Origin: Collybia mongolica
Lineage: Eukaryota > Basidiomycota > Agaricomycetes > Agaricales > Clitocybaceae
Reading direction: 5' to 3'
Length of the DNA: 64,000 bases
Assembly: GCA_013420905.1 (NCBI GenBank)
Contig: JAAXNY010000001.1
Coordinates: forward strand, 7,626,001 to 7,690,000
Shown: positions 12,399-24,042 of the stretch, piece by piece
Position numbering within the stretch: position 1 is the first letter of the stretch
How the letters are laid out: each line of letters opens with the position of its first letter
Position numbers and translations under genes: made by a program
Notes under the pieces: generated by a model
Told to the model about the DNA's origin: nothing
Databases searched by the model: none
What the model saw: the letters and a program-made list of their open reading frames with translations, nothing else

Positions 12399-13841
12399 AT
12401 GACTGCGATCTCATCCCTTGAGCAAACGGAACGTCTCCTAAAAATATTAAAAGCCAAGAAGGCAAAACTCTTGCACGAAGTCGAACAGGTAGAACGAGAG
12501 CTTGGGGAGGCCCAAGCGAGGCATGCTAGGCTTCTTAACGAGAATGCACCCGTGTCGAAGCTACCACACGAGCTGCTTGGAGAAATTTTCCAGATGTGTC
12601 TGGGGACAAGGGTTATGAACAGCTCGAAAAGTCGAGGCAAGCCCTTTCAGGTTGCAGTGTCGCACGTGTCGCACTCCTGGCGAGAGGCCGCTCTAGGGAC
12701 TCCTCTACTTTGGAATGTCATGGATCTGATCGTGACACAGCGCAAACACGTGAAGGAGAATGCACTGCAGTGGTTGCTCGCACACTTGACGCGCTCAAGG
12801 GACTGTTTTCTCCACGTTTCGTTGCGAATTACCATCGACGAAGTGGCCCACCAGTTCCTCTCCCCTCTTGTGCAGCACTCCGGCCGTTGGCGTCATATAT
12901 CCATTTCACTGACTCACGATGAGCCAAACGACATATACACCCTCTTTTCCTCGGCTTCAGCTCCTGGTCTTATCCACCTGTCGCTTCGTATAGGTAGCCA
13001 TTCTGAATCCGCGGATGCGCCACGAACCAAGTACCCAAGTGTTTGCTATCCGATATTGGATGGCGGTGCTCCTGTGCTGAGTTCTGTCCGCCTATCTGGA
13101 AAGGTCATTGGGAACATCGCGCCTCCACTCTCTGCGATAACAACATTGTTTGTCGAGGCATTCCCAAAAAACATAATGAGCCACAGTCAGTTCCAAGCTA
13201 TGCTTGCCTCGGTTCCATGCATCGTCAATCTATCTCTGAGCGGTCTGAACGTCCACCTTCCTAGGAATCCCCTCGCAGATAGTAACCCTTTCTCCATCCC
13301 TACCTTACGGTCTTTCCGGCTTCATGGAAGTGCAACTCCCGTTCACCGTCTTCTTTCCCTCCTTTCGCTCCCCAACCTTGAATCCCTGACTCTCCTCTTC
13401 GCTGATTCTTTTGACTCTGTTACTTTGCCGAGCGTGCGATCGGTTGTACTGGAGGCTTGTGACTTTAGCTCCGATGAGTTAATCAGCCTGTGTAAGGCCT
13501 TCCCAGGTGTCACGGATTTGAGTATGGACGGTACACTGCATATGCTGTTCACCGTGCTCACTTTGAACTCTTCGTTTTGGTCAAATCTTAAAACGATCTC
13601 GTTGAGGGAGCTCCTGCCCGTTGACACGGCGCCATTTGGCTTGATGGTTCTCACTAGGATGGAGGGCGAGGAGAAGCTGCATCGTATACTCCTTGACAAA
13701 CGAAGTCGTACTGTGTTGAGGGCCAAGGACCACTTATTTCGTCTTCAAGCTCTTGTTACGGTGGAGAACCTTGGATTGTTCAACCCGTGGCCAGGGTATC
13801 TAGGACATGATGATCCTGATGATATGTTCTGGCGGTTATGA
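12399..13841 (+). CDS. F-box protein with N-terminal coiled coil
   Basis: Intronless, 480 residues. Residues about 7-45 form a coiled coil (LEQTERLLKILKAKKAKLLH region). The F-box core follows at about 50-100: VSKLPHELLGEIFQMCL, later VSHVSHSWREAALGTPLLW. This matches the basidiomycete F-box pattern (LPxELLxEIF, Cxx(V/S)WRxxAxxTPxLW). The rest has irregular Leu-rich stretches (for example LIHLSLRIGS, LPNLESLTLLF) compatible with degenerate LRR-type substrate recognition. F-box proteins recruit substrates to SCF ubiquitin ligases through Skp1; the substrate here is unknown. Such genes are heavily expanded in Agaricomycetes. The start is the first Met of the frame, 20 codons before the helix ends. 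No sign of truncation. Confidence 0.88.
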   Translation: MTAISSLEQTERLLKILKAKKAKLLHEVEQVERELGEAQARHARLLNENAPVSKLPHELLGEIFQMCLGTRVMNSSKSRGKPFQVAVSHVSHSWREAALGTPLLWNVMDLIVTQRKHVKENALQWLLAHLTRSRDCFLHVSLRITIDEVAHQFLSPLVQHSGRWRHISISLTHDEPNDIYTLFSSASAPGLIHLSLRIGSHSESADAPRTKYPSVCYPILDGGAPVLSSVRLSGKVIGNIAPPLSAITTLFVEAFPKNIMSHSQFQAMLASVPCIVNLSLSGLNVHLPRNPLADSNPFSIPTLRSFRLHGSATPVHRLLSLLSLPNLESLTLLFADSFDSVTLPSVRSVVLEACDFSSDELISLCKAFPGVTDLSMDGTLHMLFTVLTLNSSFWSNLKTISLRELLPVDTAPFGLMVLTRMEGEEKLHRILLDKRSRTVLRAKDHLFRLQALVTVENLGLFNPWPGYLGHDDPDDMFWRL

Positions 13842-15051
13842 ACGATAGGTGCCAGAATCCTACCAAAAGGGTCGGCCTCGGGGCATGGATAGAAGGGTGC
13901 CAGCAAAACACTACAAAACTTTCATCCATAACACAAGCTCACGGCCTCTGTCATCACTACTGAACATTACTCATCAGGAACTCCATTGTCATCTTTGCGC
14001 CGATCTTACTACGGACATGATCATTTATCGATTAATGTTGTCTCTTGGCGCGGCCTAATGAGGACTCCCTAACGAGCTTAGCTACTGGTCCTCGATAATA
14101 TGTTCCCTCGTATATTGAATCACAACGGCACCTTTTAGGCGACACATGCATGCCTTCTCGTCCCATAAATCCCTACATTGACTTGCAAATCTTGCTGATT
14201 TGTAAAGGAAAAGTGGCGACCATCGTTGGCTTGGTCATCCTGGCTCCCAGTTCTCTCCGAATAGATGATGAGATGAAAATTCTAAGACCGATGTGTAATG
14301 GATGAAGTAATCATTAGGACTGCCGCGGCTGACCCTGCACCAGTTGCATCCATGTTGTTGGCGGTTACACATTGAATGCCAGCACCGAGTAGGACGTCGG
14401 CGATGGCCGAGACTCAAAGAGTTTGGCAGTTTAGTAGGACGCCACAGCGAAGATGCGCGCGCCGTTGCGCCACGAGGACGAGATTTTCTCCATCGACGTG
14501 GATGAGGTAGTAATAATCACACCGATGGCCGATCGGTCAGCAATATCGTTAGGACGTTGCCACGAAATACGTCAGTCTAACAGATGATCAATGATTATTA
14601 GTCCCAGGGCCACAGATGGAAGGCTATACCACTCTGGGGGTAATGACCAGTCGCTGTAGAGAAGGAGTGCGACGAACGTCGGATTGCGCGATTTTGAGGA
14701 GCAGGAAAGGATTACAAGGAAGAACCGGGCCGAGGTCCCGGGGAGGGGAGTCACCCACTGTAACAGTAGCTCAGTAAGTGTCACGTCACACGTGACATTG
14801 GATTTGGATCTGACAGAGTGGAAATGAAAGGAGGTCGGAACCCAATGCGGATTTGTTGCAGAGCTCAGTCAGCCTCCGTTTCTATGATTAACTCGTCCTC
14901 CTCTTGAACTTCCCAGATCTATCCCTCTTTACGCCAACGTTACCCCCAATCCTCCCCTCTAATTGCTACCATCTCCCATTTTTTGCGCCGCGATACCTCT
15001 TCGTTCTTCCTCTAATCGTTGCGCTCTGCCAAGGGAGCCTTGGACGCTACT
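13842..15051. other. Intergenic region, about 1.2 kb
   Basis: No supported gene. A 70-residue minus-strand frame around 14572-14784 has no recognisable features. The stretch from about 14900 to 15010 is pyrimidine-rich, as expected for the promoter/leader of the DsbA-like gene that starts at 15052. Confidence 0.4.
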
Positions 15052-16069
15052 ATGACCCACCGTGTCGTGAAACTAACCATTGTCAATGATTTTGTGCGTG
15101 TCTCTTTTTCTTCGCGATTGATGACATGCAGCCTAATGGCCCCGTACCCGGCTCCAGGTTTGTCCAAATTGCTGCATCGGGCAGCACGAGCTGTTGAGCG
15201 CAATCTCATATTGCAAGGACACACTCAACCTTCCCCTTTCGTTTGAACTCGAACACATGCCTTTCCGTCTCATCAGCAGGGAATGTCTCACAGATACTGA
15301 AGGTGCTCCGAAGGTCGACAAAACAACTTTCTACTCTAAACAAATTGGGAAGGAGAAGTTCTCGTCATTTGAGAACGCCATATCGAAGTGGGCGAATGAG
15401 AAGGGAATTCCTTTGTGAGTTTCTCCTATGGACCCCCATATTTATCCATTTGAAATAGGCCCCTTCAAGGTCCTTTCGCGGCGTCATGAGTCAGTCAACG
15501 CGCGCTCACCGCTTAGCGATCAAGGCTTCCAAGATGGGTGGCCAGCAGCTTCAACTTCCCGTCCTAGTTGGGCTGTTCAAAGCCAACCTAGAGGACGGGA
15601 AGGATATTGCGGACGTCAATGTGTTGGCTGATCTTGCGACAAGTGTTGGGATGATGAGTAAGGACGATGTGAGTTCTATTTTTACATTCGGTTAATCTTT
15701 GGAGTTGATGGATTACCGTAGGCCATAAAATTCCTTCAATCGACCGAGCTGGAACATGAAGTAAATGCGATGTGCGAGAAAGCGCGGACGATTGGTATAA
15801 CGGGAGTACCGATGACTATCATTGACGGGAAATGGGCTGTTAGTGGTGGCCAATCTTCCGATGTATACGTGCAGGTACGTTCCCGACTTATGTCCACCTC
15901 TCCGACAAAGGCTCGGGTGGTGGCTTCACGGTCCTTCATGTTACTATACCTAATAACCCAAATTTGATTCCATTTCTTGCAGATATTCAAGAAATTGGCC
16001 GCGGCTGGCATCTATTCCGCACCTTCACCCTTCCCTGCCCCTGTGGTAGATACAGAAATCCGCGCTTGA
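15052..16069 (+). CDS. DsbA/FrnE-like thioredoxin-fold oxidoreductase
   Basis: Five exons (15052-15093, 15158-15414, 15470-15668, 15722-15874, 15983-16069) give 245 residues, close to the usual 210-250 of DSBA-like thioredoxin-domain proteins (FrnE group, fungal cytosolic members). The active-site segment is VNDFVCPNCCIGQHELL at about residues 11-27, giving a CPNC motif at the start of helix 1. The cis-Pro loop is GITGVPMTIIDGKWAVSGGQ near residues 190-210, the other hallmark of the fold. An all-helical insert lies between the two parts. Members reduce or isomerise disulfides or act in glutathione-linked chemistry; the substrate is unknown. FrnE relatives usually have CPWC, so the Asn (and the extra Cys after it) is unusual. 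No signal peptide, so it is probably cytosolic. Confidence 0.88.
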
Positions 16070-19000
16070 CCCGTACTCTCCTCCCTGTGCCCACACCGCG
16101 GTCTCCTTCACTTCCACCTCAACCTTCCCGTCTTATTTACTATCCCTCCGGAGTGCAGCCGTGCATGCTATATTACCCGTATTTCACATTGGTGCAGGAT
16201 ATTCTTTTGGTGTACAAACTGTATCGTCGCGTCACTTACTCTTGTTGTGCTATCATTTCCTTCACATACTTGTCCTGCCAATACCTTGCGTATTCTTTTC
16301 CTTCCCCCAGCCCAGATTGTCCCGATCTTTGGATATATAAAAGTCTAGTCTTTGTACGAAAGTCTAGGACTATATTACGATCGATGACCCTGCATCCTGC
16401 GGACCCCATGGCGGAGGCTTGCTGACTCGCCGTGTCTAGCCAGCATGATGGCAGAATGACCTCAGCCAATCAGTCAGCGCCGATTAGTAAGTCGTCTTCG
16501 GGGCATTCGATCAAATGAATAAAAATACCGCTTATTCGGTCCGGTCACAGCAGGTAAGTACAATTGCCTGGAACGCCCACTAGCAGGGGGAGGTGTATCA
16601 TAGCGACTATACCAGTGTATCCTTTGGTCTGGATGCGCCTTCAACATCCTTCTGGGACGGCTGGATCAGTCCAAAATCAACCAAGACAAGTGACAAGTCA
16701 GCTATCATTTTTCGCGCATGGCGTCGCGTGTTCACTTGCTGCACCGTCCTCGTAATTAAAATGTGGCAGGAGTACATCAAACTATGTTTTCATTATGGAA
16801 CCCCCGAGGCATATATCCCCTATCCAAAGGCACATTGCCACTTACAAACCGCCCGAAAGAACCACTTCCTCGATTGGCCCATGGAAATTAACCGTTTCGA
16901 AGAGGCCAGATTGTGGATGGTCTCGAAGGTTCGGTATCATTTAAGGTGTGTTCTTTTGCCCAATTTCTGGGACAATTAGTGCTGCCTCTTGAAATCTGTG
17001 TGATCTATCTCAGTTACCGGTACCATGGGCGCGGCCTATCCATCCCCCAGTAACAGCGGTACTGTATGTTGGGAATCAAATATGATGCATTCCCCGATCA
17101 TGGTTATATGGAGCATTGGACTCTTGACGCGCAAGCCTCAAGGTTCCGAAAAACCGCTCCTCCTACACGGTGCTCCCTCGAAAATTCCACTGGTACTTGG
17201 AATCGAGGCAGGCATGATGTCCATGCTCAAAAATGCTGTAAGTATGGTAAGATATTATGTAGTGTAAGTGTATACCAGTAATATCCGTGATGACAGTGAT
17301 ATCTGAGCGCGAAATGACCATCGGGATTTTGTTACGGCCAGCGTCTCGTCAGTATCAAAACCATATCCATGGTACACCACAATAAAACGATTGTGATCAT
17401 AAAACAACCGTGTTGCCTATGTTCGGCGGAATGTAGTGAAGTGTGTATGATATAAATAGGTGGATTGTCTAGGGACTCCCCATGAATGCGAGATGGATCG
17501 CCATACGGGTTGTTATGCCACTGCCGACATGAACGAGCGGTCCGAAACAATCGATATTTTCCCGTACCCAGATAAAAAACGCTTCACTAGATACAAATAT
17601 AAATTCCGTCTGTCCAGCCGTTGGGTTTGCCTGTGTAATCGTCCAGAAAGCGTTGCAAACAGGGACCTTGCGATATCTCAGTAAATACTATGCGGCTTTC
17701 AGATCACCGTTCCGGTAGAAGTAATCTCTCGGAGTGTAGTACTATTTGGCTACCAAATGCGAGTTACTGTCGTTGAACTGTAATTACACAGGTCAATATA
17801 GGCGTTGACATCATATTCGTTAACAAAAACGAAACCCATGTAGTGTTTCCATTATTAGCAAAAGGAATCGATAAGTAGTTTGAATGATACATTCACGAAG
17901 CTCCATGTTCGCGGTGCAGATGAGGCCAAAGAGGGCTCGTATACGGCGAATGTCCGCGAAGGTCTTTTCGGCATATCCACTACTACATTGTGCGTTGATA
18001 GGCATTACGGGTGGTGCTTCCAAATGCTGTCTTCCCCTGCTATCAGCGGCGTGAATACCGCAGTCAAGTGGTCGTTAAACCTGTACGTCAAATGAGATAT
18101 TATACATTAGATGAGATAGGCAGTACCGTCCATGAAGCCGCATCTGTCCTTGGGGGCCGTCCTGGCACTAGTGAGTAATCGGGTATATCTAGAACGTGTA
18201 CGCTTTACAACACGTCACCCTATCTCGCTGGTTCCAGGTATGTTTTTGTGTCACGTTGGGACGACGAGCGACGTCGACGGGGAACAACGCTTTCGGCCAA
18301 CCGTCTGCTAACGGCAGTGATAATGACTCTTGCGACTGGTTGGCGTGGCCGCGCATCGGTGGCGGAGCCACTCCTCTTTTTCCACTGTAATGAGTGTGTG
18401 TATAACGTTCACCACTTTAGTAAATGATTTGCTGAGATACGATGGACTATCGTGGGTGTTCATGACACAGAAGGCAACGACGAAGTTGGTTGTGCTGTTA
18501 CCATGCGTTATTAGTAGGGACACTAGCAATGATAATTAAAGTCCCAAACAAAGTGGACTCAGACTTACCAGCAATGCTACAGTGAAGTCGCAGTGAGCAA
18601 TTAGACGCAGAACATTGCTGGTAGATCGCCCAACCGGCGAAGTGAGGGCAGAAAACTTCAAAATATCATGGTTATGTCCCAATTACGAGCGCAGGCTTTG
18701 GTACATATATATTCATAGGTTGGGCCTTGGTGTCATGTAGGCCTAGAGGCATGCATCTCTGCATTCTGAAACATTGGGCAGATAGGTACTCACATAGCAA
18801 TGATTTAGCATCATTAACTCTCTCCGTCATAACGATTGTCCGAACTTCTTCGATGGTCATCTCTCAGGCATCCAGGTGTATTTTGGCCGGACTTGGGGGC
18901 AATTGCCCTGGACTGTCATGATAACAATAAGCCTCATCACTAATCAAATGCTAGAACATAGTGGTCTTCAGCGCTCAAACAACTCCGGTTTGCTGAGCGA

Positions 19001-21025
19001 TGTTCAAATCTAGTGACAACGAGGATCACTTTTCAAACTGTTAGATGTATGTTTCCAAGTGCGGCCCCAAAAATTCATTCCATTTTTCTAGAGCGTCCCA
19101 AGATCAATAGGAGTAGCTTGAACCCACTTGACTGAAGTCAGCAATGTCGATTTTCCTGAAATGAGTGACTTCACATCGGGAGTATCATTTAGTCGCTGAA
19201 TGGCAACAATGCGGATGTCACCGTTATCGTTCAGATGCTAAAATCGGGAGACTTCAAGAGGACGACGAGCCACCGCATTGAGGCGATGATGATGGCCATA
19301 TAAGTCTAATGGAAGCCAAGAGATGAGGATCTCTTCAAAAAAAAATTTAGGCGATAAAAAGTCCGGGCCCGTATCTGAGCTCAAATTAAGTTACCCACTT
19401 GGATCCAATGGAATGTGCTGAATATACTATAGAGCCTTGGAGAGGGGGTTAATGGTCTTGTTGGGGTTTAGCGGCGTTAATTCCCTCAGGAAGTCGCGGT
19501 ACCGTGATCGATTACAAGGTTAATGACGTTACGGCATACCCATTCTCACTGGTGTGGTGCACCTAAAGAGACCATGTAAGTATTTTTAATAAAGTTGTGG
19601 GGTTTAGCAAACTGCAGGAGTTGAGATACCTCGGAAACCCCCGCTTTTGGTGTGAAAGCTTTGCTTCGTTTGTCCCTTGAATCTCACCAGCGTGTAAATT
19701 TCATTCACGCCCCCCCAAAATAATGGGTACACCTGCATCTCGGGTACATGGCAAGCCGTACGGATGACGTGCGAAATAAGCCATAGATATATCTTCTCGC
19801 GATGGTCACCCATAAAGCCGCCGAGTTATGAGATCCAGGACCTACTGCCCGGTACTGGAGCGAGAAGATCGTGGGTTGGATATGTCAGATTGGAATAAGC
19901 ATTGTTATTGTCGCTATTACCTAATCGGTCAGTCCTCGGTAGAAGTTGGAAGGTTTCGGTGAATGGAACACCAGTCCCAACGAAAGTTTTTGAGGCCGCT
20001 TACGCGACAAGTTGGAGATTCCTTCTCCCGCGATGTTAATTCCATTGGTGAAACCTTTCGAATCGGTGAAGGATACCAGAGACTCTGTTTCCACGTTTGA
20101 CTATACCGGAATTCGAGTAAAAGAGGTGGGGATCTGCGTGAATTACCATTCATCGGTAAAAGGAGCCGCGATGGACGGTTTTGTGCAGAGTCACCAGTCA
20201 TCAGGGCTTGTGCACGTTCGCCCAGAGAGTGTGGTGACCGTGGCTCTACAAGTCGATTGCTGTTACAAATAATTATTAGGTTGATGCCGCTAGACTTTTT
20301 GTTGGGACTAGGTTGCAATTTGAAACCCCAGCAAGTCTGGTAGGGTTTATGATAAAATAAGACCAAATAAGAATCTGTCCAACTTAAACCCTCCGATTCG
20401 GAAACGGGTGAGTCTGTCAAGCGATTTGTTCGTGTCCGTTGTCCTTTATATCAGAACTCCTTCCAATCAAAAGTACGCCGATTTTGCTTTCGATTCCCAG
20501 TAAACCACGAGGATGTTCTTCCGACCGTTGGGGAGCTTTAGTCAAAAACATCAGGAACACCTCAGGCCGCACCAGCGACTAAACTTCCTCCGCACGCCAC
20601 CTCAAGTCCTCCACGATGTACTTTGAGAATACCCGTGTTATTGATGGTTGGAAGTTCGTGTGCTGGATCTTGAAATCGTTCTGCATGCCGAGATCGACGG
20701 TACCTACGCGGTACACGCGAATATAGGCTTCCCGGACCATGAACTCGTTTTCTGGTGTCGACATTTATTGCTCATACATGTCCTTTTTGGTTGCAGATAG
20801 CTGATATATGCAAGCCATATTTAACGCATAAAGCCCCACTGATCGTTCTAGCACCAATGACGTCGGATTGTGTCAGACCCAATGGTATAAGTCTCGCGGG
20901 TTTTACACTGAAAGTCATCCACACGATACATCCTTCGGGCCTTCACCGCAAATTGTGCCATCTGAAATCCTAGCGGTCTGATTTACCCCTTGCGTTGTTA
21001 GAAGGACACACACGCTTTGCTTCGT
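16070..21025. other. Gene-poor region, about 5 kb
   Basis: No gene I can defend. Two stretches look slightly less random than the rest. On the plus strand about 19930-20276, frames joined by a possible intron read WKVSVNGTPVPTK and later GAAMDGFVQSHQSSGLVHV. On the minus strand 20764-20579 a 61-codon frame begins MSTPENEFMVREAYIRVYRV. Neither matches a family I know, and either could be a small gene or a relic. A plus-strand frame at 16593-16979 also lacks any feature. No terminal repeats, reverse transcriptase or transposase motifs were seen. Confidence 0.45.
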
Positions 21026-21972
21026 ATGTTCTCACACCACCATCACCACTGGGCTTGTGTCTGGATTCCGGTGTTTGGGGCTTTCATATGGTTCTGTAAG
21101 CGCTTTTCTTACGTTTATCGCTACCAAAGATCCGCCTGACCTGCGCTCCAGCCACCCTGCTCTCTATGCTGATAACATGGCTAGCAACTGGCCGGCCCAG
21201 ATATGTTTCGCAGGAAGGCAGCATCGCGTACATCTCCGATGTAGGTGCCGACATTCTTAAACCTCTTTTTATCGTGGGATGCGCCATAACGGCCGTGTCG
21301 TTCTTTCTGTCTCTGGTTGTGGAACGATGGTTAAGGCATTCCGGACGGTTCGTGAATGTTTAGCATACAGCCCCACAACACGTGGTTTGATTTGTCTGTT
21401 CTCTTCAGATTGATGCCGCACCTGCGCAAAAGAGAACGAATCTTAGGCTCTCTAGCTGTTTTTGGGTCCTTCGTTGGAGGGGTCGGACTTATTCTCCTTT
21501 CAATTTTCGACACCAAGCGACACTCCTCCCTCCACAGGTTATTTCTTCTTATTTTCATAGTTGGCGTGGCAATGAGTGCTATCTTTACGATCATTGAGGT
21601 ATGATGGGCCATCTTTGTTGCATGTCGTATTCCGTTCTCACAATCTTATTGTTCAGCATCGTTGGATTAGCAAAGACTTCGTATACTTCCGAAAACTCAA
21701 GACCGCTTACATGGCGAAGGCTATTATTGCCACGATACTGATTTTGTTGGCCATAGCCTTCGCTGTCGCATTGTACACAAGCCCTAACACTGGAGGTATG
21801 ACAATCCATTTATAAACAGGCATCCACTGACCGTGCTGCAGCTGTCTTAGAGTGGACAATCGCCTTCGGTTTCACTCTTTATCTTTTGACGTTCTTCTAT
21901 GATCTCAAACAGGCTAAGAGTATGCATAAAGGACAATTGAGCAGAGAAAAAATGATAAGTAGGGGGCCGTAA
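21026..21972 (+). CDS. Frag1/DRAM/Sfk1 family membrane protein
   Basis: Five exons (21026-21095, 21152-21347, 21409-21598, 21657-21795, 21842-21972) give 241 residues, in phase throughout. The family signature is clear: CVWIPVFGAFIWFSTLLSML, then ATGRPRYVS, then IAYISDVGADILKPLFIVGC, followed by ERWLRHSGRLMPHLRKRE. The last part contains helices ILLSIFDTKRHSSLHRLF, VGVAMSAIFTIIE and TIAFGFTLYLLTFFYDLK, giving six hydrophobic spans, which is normal for the family. Yeast Sfk1 acts at the plasma membrane with PI4-kinase and lipid asymmetry; metazoan DRAM members act in lysosomes. A lipid-homeostasis role is inferred from the family only. The N terminus has a run of five His. The donor after HSGR (GTTCGT) is weak but keeps frame. 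Confidence 0.9.
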
Positions 21973-22144
21973 TTATGGTATGGGAGGTATAATTCAGTAG
22001 GTCGGTATTCAATACATAATGGTATCGTACGTCAAAAAAATCAATCAGTACTTGCTATAGTTAGCAATGGACAGATACGGGCCGTTGAAAACTATGCGGG
22101 GATGGCGGGGATGGCAATAAATCACGAAGACATCAAGTCAATTC

Positions 22145-23695
22145 TCACCACCCTCCGGGCATGGGAGAGCTTGTGGTAGTCGTTGATACGGATTGCACTG
22201 GTGGCTGATCTGTCAAGTTGAGTTCTCGGTCAAGCTTCAGCGCAAGTTCAAGGTCCTTATCCTCCTGCTGTTTCCGCCTTGTCGCCTCTTCTTCCATTCG
22301 TCGAAGTGCTTCGACGCGACTTGGATCAGGGGAACTCTCACGTGGCAAAGACTGGCGACTGCGGGGTGGACTTGTGGATCCATGTGGGAGAGGAAGGGGT
22401 GTCTGATAACGTGCTTGCAAGTAAGGGTCAGGGAGCTCCGGGGGTTGGCGATAAGATGAGGTCCGTTGTTCAGGTGCATGTGCGCTTAGTTGGTAATTGT
22501 CATTCCCTTGTACTTGAGGGACTGTGGGAACGGGGAACAGCAGCGGGGCCGCGGGGGCATGGTCTGCGGTCCATACTTGTGGGGTGGATAACACAGGCCG
22601 AAAGTGTGGGACCGTTACGCCCGGAGCCGTGTTGGTTTGGTATCCTTGAGGGTGGGAAGGGGTGGCACTGTAACCAGCATTTGGGGAACTGGGGCGTACA
22701 TGATGGTCATCACGGGATGACCCTGGAGGATGGCGTACGGGTAGCTTGCCGTGTTGGGGAAGGGAAGTGTGTGAAATTTGATTACTTCCTGGGCGCAGAA
22801 TTGACGGGATTTGGGGCGGACGGACATCCTGAAGCCTTGGTTTCGCTCCACCGCCACCAGGTACAAGCATGGTGGGGAGCGGTGCTTGTAGGAGCCTCTG
22901 CTCTGGAAGAGGTGGGAGAGGCGACTCAGAACGCTTGGACGATTCCACAGAAGATGACCTGGAGGAAGAAGGAGAAGGCGGGAGAAGATTTGTGCCGACA
23001 GAAGCCTGCGCGTTGGAATAGTTTCCTTGTCCTTGGTATCTCGCATTACTGTGAGAAGAATGAGATGGTGGTGGAGCCGATGCTTGAAAGGGGCGGTAAA
23101 GCCTATCAGATGGAGACAGCTTTGATGGCCTCCTCGCAAGCGCAGAACTTGTGGGGACCAAAAGACTACCATGCGTCGCGGCAGCTGGGGCGTTCGCAAA
23201 ATAGGTCATTTCAAGGTAGAGGTCGCCACGTACGACCCCGTCAACATCCAGGCTTACCCACTCTATACCACGAATCATTCAATTGTCATCAGGAGAAAAT
23301 GACAGCGACTTACCGTCAAATTCCCCTGTTCTCAGGGTATCCGTGAGGTCGACTGTACCTCTACCCAGTATGTCATCGGACCTGCGTTCCTTCGCGAAGC
23401 ACGCTACCTCAAGCTTCCTATACTTGGCAGTCGTGTCTTTCATCACTGGGAACCGAATCTCTTCGTCCCATATTGGGTGTTGACCACCTTTAACATCCAC
23501 CTTCGTCCGCTTCGTGTTACCTATCAGAATGGACCGAAGCTGTGATTGTCAGGCGCCGAATAAAGAACAACCAATCATACCATTCAGTGATATCTGTGCA
23601 AATACGTCTTGTTTGTAGAATGAATGTTTGTCATTCAAATTTCTCGCTTTGAGGACCACAACTACAAGTGTGCCTAGGTCGTTCTCTTTCGACAT
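22145..23695 (-). CDS. C2-domain protein with long Pro/Ser tail, Inn1/Fic1-like layout
   Basis: Three exons (23695-23581, 23520-23314, 23262-22145) give 479 residues. Residues about 5-125 form one C2 domain: LGTLVVVVLKARNLNDKHSF, then KQDVFAQISLNG, then VDVKGGQHPIWDEEIRFPV, then DDILGRGTVDLTDTL, ending GDLYLEMTYFA. Most acidic Ca-binding positions are not obvious, as in cytokinetic C2 proteins. The remainder is Pro/Ser-rich with many PxxP stretches (for example RSESPLPPLPEQ). Near the C terminus a charged helix has the core LELALKLDRELNL, similar to a ubiquitin-interacting motif. N-terminal C2 plus PxxP tail is the layout of Inn1 (budding yeast) and Fic1 (fission yeast), which link membrane and SH3 proteins during septation. 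Orthology is plausible but not shown. Confidence 0.82.
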
Positions 23696-24042
23696 TCTCG
23701 TTTACTGCGGTGAATTTGAGGGTACTGAGGAAGGTTCGCTTAGAATTTCATCCATCAACTTGGGAACCATGTAATTCCATACGAATGATTTGAAGTTATC
23801 CTGTGCGGTGAAAGCTGTAGTCGTGGAGATCGATGGATGTAACCTCACGGAAAAACGCTGCATCCGAAGGAATCTTATCTTATCAATCGTGTACGATCTT
23901 GAGTTGATGCTCTATCTTATCTGATATCAGAAATCCGGCAAGTACGCGATATGTTGGTACAGGCCCAGAAAACGTGCTCTCAACTCGAAGCGACGAGGAA
24001 CAGGAAAGCAATTCTGATATTTACTCATAAACACAAAAATTA

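Noticed and set aside
16593..16979. 128-codon plus-strand frame
   Set aside because: No recognisable motif, no supporting neighbouring exon and no homologue in the window.
19929..20420. 163-codon minus-strand frame
   Set aside because: Low-information sequence; the opposite strand looks slightly more protein-like. Not enough for either.
22279..23346. 355-codon open frame on the plus strand
   Set aside because: Lies antisense to the Pro/Ser-rich exon of the C2 gene. The minus strand has proper splice sites and a C2 domain; this frame has no features and is a composition effect.
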